DNA of 43,528 bases from Acidobacteriota bacterium (GTDB lineage Bacteria; Acidobacteriota; UBA4820; DSQY01), in the NCBI GenBank assembly GCA_040752915.1, contig JBFMHB010000022.1:1-43528 (forward strand). Direction: 5' to 3'. Both the position numbers and the translations under genes were made by a program. This document shows, in pieces, positions 33,216 to 40,300 of the stretch (positions are counted from its first letter, which is position 1; every line of letters begins with the position of its first letter). The notes under the pieces were generated by a model that was not told the origin of the DNA, did not search any database, and saw only the letters and a program-made list of their open reading frames with translations.

Positions 33216-34286
33216 TTACGCGGGCGGTCCGCCGGTGGCCTCCAGGGCTTCCCGCAGCGCCTCGCCCAGACGATTGTACGCCAGGACGGCGCCGAAAATG
33301 GCCACCCCCGGGAAGAGCCCCAGCCACCAGTCGGACCAGTAGCGCGTGACGAGGCTCATGATCCCTCCCCACGACGGCTCCGGCGGCTGGATGCCCACGC
33401 CCAGGAAGGAGAGGGCGGCCTCCGCGAGGATCGCTCCCGCCATGCCGAAGGCGGCGTTCACGACGAGGGGCCCGGCCGCGTTGGGAAGGATGTGGCGGAA
33501 GACGATGCGGCCGTGACCCGCCCCCAGGGCCCGGGCGCCCTCGACGAATTCGGCGCCCCTCAACCGGATGAATTCGGCCCGGGCGTAGCGCGCCACGGAG
33601 GGCCAGGAGGAGAAGCCGATGACCAGCACGACGCTCCACAGGTTGAGGTACTTCGGATCCATGACGGCCGTCACGGTGAGGATGAAGAAAAACGTGGGGA
33701 AGCAGAGCATGACCTCGACGGCGCGGGACACGAGGATCGAATCCACCCACCCCCCCGCGTAGCCGCCGAGCGCGCCCAGCCCGACCCCCACTGCAAGGGC
33801 CAGGCCCATGGCCAGAACCCCCACGAGGAGAGACACCTTCGTCCCGTGGATCAGGCGGGCGAGGACGTCTCTTCCCACGTCGTCGCACCCCAACCGGTGC
33901 GGGGAGAAGGGCCGAGGGGGCAAATGGACCCGATCCAGGCTGGTCTGGTAAGGGGAAAAGGGCACGGGGGGAAGGAGGAAGAACCCCACCCGACTCCGGT
34001 CCCCCCCTTTCCCGGACAGCCAGTCCGGATCGGCTTGAAGCCGAAGGGACACGGAATCCGGCTTGAGCCAGAAGCTGAAGGGGGCCAGGTCCCGAAAGGC
34101 GGTGAAATGGACCCTTCCCTCGTAGCGGATCACCAGGGGCTTGTTGTTGGCCAGAAGCGGCGCCAGGTAGGAAATGGCGGCCATGGCCGCCACGAAGGCC
34201 GCCGCCGCCACCGTTGCCCGCCGTCCCCGACGGCACCCGCTCCGACGGCCCGCCGCCGCGTCTGCTCCGCGTTCCCGGCCGGTCAT
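33216..34286 (-). CDS. ABC transporter permease, DppC/OppC type
   Basis: Inner-membrane permease of a peptide/nickel-type importer. The 356-residue protein has an N-terminal helix (about 25-45), a long periplasmic insertion (about 46-135) that contains HRLGCDDVGRDVLARLIHG, the usual lead-in of DppC proteins, then five helices with the EAA loop EFVEGARALGAGHGRIVFRHILPN (ATPase contact). The ATG overlaps the upstream permease stop (ATGA). The ATPase subunits are not encoded here, so they must come from elsewhere in the genome. Substrate class is inferred from family only. Confidence 0.9.
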   Translation of the reverse strand: MTGRERGADAAAGRRSGCRRGRRATVAAAAFVAAMAAISYLAPLLANNKPLVIRYEGRVHFTAFRDLAPFSFWLKPDSVSLRLQADPDWLSGKGGDRSRVGFFLLPPVPFSPYQTSLDRVHLPPRPFSPHRLGCDDVGRDVLARLIHGTKVSLLVGVLAMGLALAVGVGLGALGGYAGGWVDSILVSRAVEVMLCFPTFFFILTVTAVMDPKYLNLWSVVLVIGFSSWPSVARYARAEFIRLRGAEFVEGARALGAGHGRIVFRHILPNAAGPLVVNAAFGMAGAILAEAALSFLGVGIQPPEPSWGGIMSLVTRYWSDWWLGLFPGVAIFGAVLAYNRLGEALREALEATGGPPA

Positions 34287-35302
34287 GGCTCACGCCTCAC
34301 GCGGGGGTCCGCCGCGGAGTAGGCGAGGTCCACCGCCAGGGTCGAGGCGAGGACGACGGCCGCTCCGAGGACCGATTCGGCGAGGATGAGCGGATAGTCC
34401 CGGGTGAACACCGCCTTCATGTACATCTGGCCCAGGCCGGGCCAGGCGAACAGGCTCTCGACGATGACGCTGCCCGAAACGAGCGCCGGCACCAGCAGCC
34501 CCCCCAGGGTGAGCATGGGGAGCAGAGCGTTTCGAAATGCGTGTCGGAAGAGAACCTGCCGCTCCGACAGGCCCTTCGCGCGAGCCACCCTGACGAAATC
34601 CCTGGAGAGGGTCTCCAGAACGGCGCCCCGCGTGAAGCGCGCCACGAAAGCCATGCCCCCGTATGCGAGACACACCGCCGGGAGGAGGGCGTGGCGGAGG
34701 ACGTCCAGAACGCGCGCGGCGGGACCCAGGGAATCGTACCCGTCGGACCGCATCCCCATGAAGGGGAGGAGGTCCCACTTCACTCCGAAGAGCAGGATGA
34801 GCAGGACGGCGATCCAGAAATTGGGCAGGGAATAGAGGATGTACAGGACGCCCGAGGCGGCCCGATCGAAGACGCCTCCCGGGCGAAGCGCGGAGCGCAG
34901 GCCCACGGGAACCGCCAGCCCCGCCATGAGCAGGAGGGCCAGCCCGTTGAGGCACAGCGTGGCCCCGAGGGGGCTCCCCAAGAACCCCCCTCCACCGCTC
35001 CCCGCGCCGAAGAGCACCTGGCTCACGGGGCGCCGTTCGCTGAAGGACTCGCCCAGCGATCCCGAAAGGAGCGTCCCGAGCCACTTTCCGTACTGGACGT
35101 ACCACGGACGGTCCAGCCCGTATCGGGCCAACATGGCTTCGTAGTCCGCGGGATTCATCTGGCGAACGGCCCCCTCCCCCGTGCTTCTCGCGGCGGAAAA
35201 CGGGTTCCCGGGAGCCGCCTTCACGACGAGAAAGACGACCAACGTGATGAGCACGAAGGTGGGGACCATCAGCAGGATGCGACGCGCCGCATAGGCCCAC
35301 AC
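34283..35302 (-). CDS. ABC transporter permease, DppB/OppB type
   Basis: Partner permease of 339 residues with the DppB hallmarks: N-terminal RRILLMVPTFVLITLVVF helix, a periplasmic segment with LGLD-like MLARYGLDRPWYVQY, SLGESF, and the EAA loop DFVRVARAKGLSERQVLFRHAFRNAL. A Gly-rich insertion (GAGSGGGGF) follows the first periplasmic domain. Starts at GTG with GAGG ahead, 74 nt after the binding-protein gene, and overlaps the second permease by 4 nt. Confidence 0.9.
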   Translation of the reverse strand: MWAYAARRILLMVPTFVLITLVVFLVVKAAPGNPFSAARSTGEGAVRQMNPADYEAMLARYGLDRPWYVQYGKWLGTLLSGSLGESFSERRPVSQVLFGAGSGGGGFLGSPLGATLCLNGLALLLMAGLAVPVGLRSALRPGGVFDRAASGVLYILYSLPNFWIAVLLILLFGVKWDLLPFMGMRSDGYDSLGPAARVLDVLRHALLPAVCLAYGGMAFVARFTRGAVLETLSRDFVRVARAKGLSERQVLFRHAFRNALLPMLTLGGLLVPALVSGSVIVESLFAWPGLGQMYMKAVFTRDYPLILAESVLGAAVVLASTLAVDLAYSAADPRVRREP

Positions 35303-35376
35303 GAGAGAACCTCAGGAGTCCGGTCCTGAATGACCGACCGCCGCGCGCGCCCGAGGGCATGGCCCTCCCGCCGCCG

Positions 35377-37125
35377 TCACGGTCTCTTCTCCGCGGGCAC
35401 CCACCACTCGAGAAGCGAGGGATACCAGGTGAAGAGCCCGTAGCCCGCGCGGCTCACCCGGACGTTCTGGAAGCGGTTTCGGACCGCCACCATCTGGCTT
35501 CCCAGCAGGAGATACGTGTGCGGCTGATCCTCGGCGACCAGCTCGTGGATCCGCCAGAGTGCCTTGCGGCGCTCCTCCCGGTCGAAGGTCCCCTGCTGGA
35601 GTTCGATGAGGCGGTCCACCTCGGGATTGCTGTAGGAGACGTCGTTCTGCCCGATTCCCTGCCCGGACGGGAGGAGCCCGCCCTGGGAGGAGTGGAGGAA
35701 CTGGTGGGGATCCGGGTCGTCCCCGAGGTTCCATCCCGACAGGCAGGCCTGGAAGTTGTGGCGGTGCGTGCGGTCGAGGAAGACCCCCCATTCCACCCTG
35801 CGCACCGACATCTCCACCCCCACCCGCCGAAGGTCCTGTTGGAAGACCTCCAGCCAGCGGGAGAACATCTCCGCTTCGGCGGGGACGAGACACTCGAAGG
35901 CAAATCGGAGGCCGCTCCGGTCGCGGATCCCATCCCCGTCCGAGTCCTTCCAGCCCGCCTCGTCGAGGAGGGCCGCCGCCCTTTGGGGATCGTAAGGATA
36001 GGGCTTCACCGCCGGGTTGCTCTCCCAGCCGCCCGGGTAGAAGGGGCCGGTCGCCACGGAGCCGTGGCCCGCGAGGATCTTGTCCACGACCCCCTGCCGG
36101 TTCATGGCGAAGGTCATGGCGCGCCGAACCCGGCCGTCGCGGAAGAACGGGTTGGAGCCGTCCATGTTCCACCCGATGTAAAAGAACTGCCGGCTCGTGT
36201 ACTCGAAGACCCAGGAACTGCCGAGAAACGCCGGATCGTTCCGCACCTGGGGCCACTGTTCCGTTGAGAGCGCCGCCATGTCCAGCTGGCCCGTCTGGTA
36301 GGCCGCGAACTGGGTCTGGCTCTGGGGCACGATCTTGAAGACCAGCCGGTCGAGGTGGGGCCGCCCCCGGAAGTACGATTCGTTGGCCTCCAGGACCACC
36401 CGTTCCCCCCTCCGCCACTCCTTGAGGCGGAAGGGGCCGGTGCCCACGGGGGAGGCGCCGGCGGGAGAGGTATTGAAGGCCTTTCCACCGCCCTTGGGGT
36501 AGGCGCACAGGTGCTTGGGCATGACGTAGAACACCCACGCGGCGAGACCCGGCGCGTAGGGCGATTTCCAGCGGACCACGACGGTGTGGTCGTCGGTCTT
36601 GTTCACGGATTCCACTTCCGTGAACGCGGGCCGCTTGTTCACGGCATCCACGTCGGGGTCCATGGCGGCCTCGTAGGTAAAGAGCACGTCGTCCGCCGTG
36701 AAGGGTTTCCCGTCCTGCCAGCGCACGCCCCGGCGCAGTCGAAAGGTGGTCGTCTTGCCATCGGGCGTGGTCTCCCACGACTCGGCCAGAACCCCCACGG
36801 GCTCCATGGCCTCGTTCATGTCGAGGAGGGGGTCGAAGATCCACTTGTACACGAGGAAGGAAACCTGGTCGCTCGCCACCACGGGATTGAGGGTGACCGG
36901 ATCGGCGGGGAGCGCCCGGGTGAAGGTCCCTCCGGGTTCCGGGGCGCGGCCCTGGTACTCGGGCAGGAGCCCGATGGTCCGCGCGGAGGGCGCCTCGGCT
37001 TCCGGTCTGGGAGTCCCTCCGGCGGGCCCCTTCCCCTCCCCTCCTCCGCCGCCCGAACACGCGGCAAAGACGAGGAGCGCGGCAGCCAAGAACGGGGTGT
37101 GACGATACCGGAGAGACGTTCTCAT
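35377..37125 (-). CDS. Peptide-type ABC transporter substrate-binding lipoprotein (SBP family 5)
   Basis: The 582-residue extracytoplasmic receptor of the importer. A lipoprotein signal (residues 1-22, FAAC lipobox with Cys23) and a Gly/Pro linker precede the SBP_bac_5 fold: LPADPVTLNPVVASD, ESWETTPDGKTTTFRLRRGVRW, PFTADDVLFTYEA, PVGTGPFRL and a C-terminal lobe with RRALTFAMN-like text (VRRAMTFAMNRQ). Members bind di/oligopeptides, nickel or opines; the ligand is not readable here. GGGGAGG precedes ATG 37125; the frame continues upstream to 37431 across the divergent promoter region, which is not credible. The order binding protein, DppB, DppC is standard. Confidence 0.92.
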   Translation of the reverse strand: MRTSLRYRHTPFLAAALLVFAACSGGGGGEGKGPAGGTPRPEAEAPSARTIGLLPEYQGRAPEPGGTFTRALPADPVTLNPVVASDQVSFLVYKWIFDPLLDMNEAMEPVGVLAESWETTPDGKTTTFRLRRGVRWQDGKPFTADDVLFTYEAAMDPDVDAVNKRPAFTEVESVNKTDDHTVVVRWKSPYAPGLAAWVFYVMPKHLCAYPKGGGKAFNTSPAGASPVGTGPFRLKEWRRGERVVLEANESYFRGRPHLDRLVFKIVPQSQTQFAAYQTGQLDMAALSTEQWPQVRNDPAFLGSSWVFEYTSRQFFYIGWNMDGSNPFFRDGRVRRAMTFAMNRQGVVDKILAGHGSVATGPFYPGGWESNPAVKPYPYDPQRAAALLDEAGWKDSDGDGIRDRSGLRFAFECLVPAEAEMFSRWLEVFQQDLRRVGVEMSVRRVEWGVFLDRTHRHNFQACLSGWNLGDDPDPHQFLHSSQGGLLPSGQGIGQNDVSYSNPEVDRLIELQQGTFDREERRKALWRIHELVAEDQPHTYLLLGSQMVAVRNRFQNVRVSRAGYGLFTWYPSLLEWWVPAEKRP

Positions 37126-37149
37126 GGCTTTCCTCCCCAAGGCCCCTTG

Positions 37150-37179
37150 AGTGTATCCCCCGCTCACGGATTCGAGCAA
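37150..37179 (-). promoter_or_regulatory. Predicted promoter of the binding-protein/permease operon
   Basis: Minus strand: -35-like TTGCTC (37179-37174), an 18-nt spacer and -10-like TACACT (37155-37150), 24 nt ahead of the ATG. Its -35 overlaps the left arm of the inverted repeat at 37176-37206. Confidence 0.4.
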
Positions 37180-37206
37180 GGCGGGAAAGCCTTTGCCCGG
37201 CCTTGC
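37176..37206. repeat. 31-bp interrupted inverted repeat between divergent promoters
   Basis: GCAAGGC (37176-37182) and GCCTTGC (37200-37206) form the outer arms; inside, GGG-AAAG and CTTT-CCC continue the symmetry with two unpaired bases. The arms overlap the -35 elements of both flanking promoters, a good place for a shared regulator. Confidence 0.5.
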
Positions 37207-37231
37207 TTTCACGCGGGGGCGAGGGTAGATT
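37203..37231 (+). promoter_or_regulatory. Predicted promoter of the propeller-protein gene
   Basis: TTGCTT (37203-37208), a 17-nt spacer and TAGATT (37226-37231), placing the start of transcription near 37238, about 70 nt before the ATG at 37307. Confidence 0.4.
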
Positions 37232-37306
37232 CTGGAATGAGAACGCGCGCCGGTGGAGGTGGCATCGCACCGAAAGGGCGTTTCTCCATCCTCAGGGGAG
37301 GGGTCC

Positions 37307-40300
37307 ATGGTCCGATCTCTCGCGTTTCGGCTGGCCATCCTGTCCCTTTTCGCGTGCTCGGCCCTGACGGACGCCCGCGCCGCCCTCCGGCTGAATCCAT
37401 CCGAGGCTCCCGCCGCCGCGGCGCGGACCATCCCGGGGCGGATCGCCTTCGCCCCGAACCTGGGTCAGACGGACCCGTCGGTCCGCTTCACCGCGGTGTC
37501 CGGCGGAGCCACCGTGTTTCTCACCGGCGGAGGGGTCACGCTTCTCCTTTCCTCGGGGGTGGACCCGGCGCCCCCTCGCAGGCCGGGAAAGGAGGCCCAT
37601 CCCCTTCAGCCTCCAAAGCTGACGGGGCTGAGGATCGTGTTTCCGGGCGCCTCGCAGGCTCTCGATGCCTCGGGCCTCGATCCCCTTCCCGGCGTTCTGA
37701 ACGTCTACCGGGGAAAGGACCCCTCCCGATGGAGGACGGGAATTCCCCTTTACGGGCGCGTCCGGATGGAGGGGCTGTACCCCGGCGTGGACGTGGAGTA
37801 CCGGGGCGTCGAGGGCGGGCTGGAGTTCGATCTTCTGGTGGAGCCGGGGGTCCGCCCCGAGTCCCTCGCTTTCCGCGTGGAAGACCTGGAGGGCAGGCCG
37901 CTCCGCCTGAAGGAGGCCGGCCACGGGACCCTCCGCGTCCGGTGCGGCGGGCGCGAGATCCGGCTGGGACTTCCCCACGTGTTCCAGGGCGAGGGACCCG
38001 AACGGCGGGAGATTCCCGGGCGCTTCCGGCCGGGCCGGCGAGGCACCGTCGGCTTTCACCTGGAGGGTGCCGAGGGCGGAGGCCCGACGGTCATCGATCC
38101 CACGATGCTGTGGGGCACCTACCTGGGGGGCTCCAACGCGGACCGCGGCTACCGCCTCGCCCTGGACTCCTCGGCCAACGTGTACCTCACGGGCCTCACA
38201 ATGTCCACCGACTTTCCGGTGGACCTCTCCACCCACGGCGACTACGACGTGTTCGTCGTCAAGTTCACCCCCGACGGCCAGAGCCTCCTCTACTCCACCC
38301 TCATCGGCGGGCTGAACGCAGACGTTCCCCTCCCCATCGCCGTGGACGTGTACGGCCACGCCTACGTGGGAGGGTACACGACCTCGCCGGAGTTCCCCGT
38401 CGTGGGCGGATTCCCGGGGCCCGGACAGGGATCCGACGGGTTCCTCGTCAAGCTGAACACCACGGGGCAGATCGCTTACTCGGCCGTGCTCGGGGGAATG
38501 AACATGGACCAGGTCACGGGCGTGGCCGTCCGGGAGACCGGGAAAGCCTATCTGACGGGCTTGACCTACTCCTCCACCTTTCCCCTCGCCGGCGGGCCCG
38601 GCGACAGCACCTTGGGAGGATTGAAAGACGCCTTCGTCTCCATCGTGGACACGCTCCTGACTGGAGGGGCCTCCCTCCTTTACTCGAGCTTCCTGGGCGG
38701 CTCGGGCACGGACGAGGCCTGGGACGTCCGGGTGGACGCCGCAGGCCGGGCGCTGCTGGTCGGAAGCACGGGCTCTTCCGACTTCCCGGTCACGCCGGAC
38801 ACGGCGTTTCAGCCCTCCATCGGGGGCTCCAACGACGCCTGGGTGGGCCTGTACAACCCCTTCGTCGGGGCCCTTCCGCCGGGGCTCGTGTACGGCTCCT
38901 TCCTCGGCGGAAGCGCGTACGATGCCGCCACCGCGGTGGAGAAGTACGGCTTGGACCGGATGGTTGTCACGGGCTTCACTTACTCGGGCAATTTCCCGAC
39001 GGTGGACGCCACCCAACCCGCTTTCGGTGGGGGGGAGGACGCCTTCGTGGCCCTCGTCGACCCTTCGTTTTCGGGTCCCACCAGCCTCCTCTTCAGCACC
39101 TACGTGGGCGGAACCGGCAACGAGAGTGGCTACGCCATCGCCGTATCCTCTTATTGGGAACTGTTCGTCACGGGCTACACCTCGTCCAGCGACTTTCCCC
39201 TGGCCGATCCCCTCCCGGGGATGAACTTCCTGAACGGCCCCGAAGACGCCTTCGTCTGCCAGTGGGAGCCCATGATCGTCGGCCCCCAACAAGAAGGGAA
39301 GGCGCCTTCGAGCGCCATGTGGACCCTCCTGACCTCCACGTACCTGGGCGGGGCCGACGAGGATTACGGGGAAGGCATCGCGTGGCATCAATTCGGGCCG
39401 GGAGACGAGCGCGTATTCGTCTCCGGGTCCACGCGGTCTTCCGATTTCCCCACGGGAAACGCCTTTCAATACGCCTTGAACGGCCCCGAGGACGCGTTTC
39501 TCGTGTCCGGCACGGAGTCCGCCCCCTGCACCGTGGCCTGCTCGGGAGCGCCCGACGTGGACAAGGGCCTCGCCCCGCTCGTCGTGACCTTCACGGGAAC
39601 TGCCACGCCCTCGAACTGCACCGGGCCTGCCATCTATTTCTGGGATTTCGGAGACGACACCACCTCCTCCGTGCAGAACCCGACCCACACGTACTCTCTG
39701 CCCGGATCCTACAACTGGACGCTCACCGTCACCGTCGACGGCGTCCCCTGCACGGCCTCGGGCACCGTGGAGGTCTGCGAACTCACCTGCGTCCCATCGG
39801 CGCCTCCGTGGGGCTTCGTCGGAGTCGACCAGAATTTCTCCATTGCGCCGGACTTCGGCGGGTGCGGCCCCGTGACCTACTCCTATGCCTGGAGCTTCCA
39901 GGATGGCTTCACGGCCATGACCCAGGACGTGAGCCACGCCTTCGCCGCGCCGGGGACCTACACCTGGGAGGCCCACGTCATTGCGGCGGCGCCCGGCCCT
40001 CCACAGTGCGACGTATTCGGCTCCATCGAAATCTGCGGCCTTGACTGCACGGCCATGGCGGCCCCCTCCTCGGGCGGGGCCCCCCTCGCCGTGACCTTCA
40101 CGGGCACCTCGGCGGTGAGCGGCGCCTGCCCCCACAGCCCGGTCTACTTCTGGGACTTCGGAGACGGGGCCACCTCCACCGAAGCTTCTCCGATCCACGT
40201 GTACTCCGCCCCGGGGATCTACACCTGGTTCTTCGAGGCCTCCACCCCGGGGGCCGCCTGCACCCGGACGGGGACCGTCGAGGTCTCGGCCAGCGCGGGG

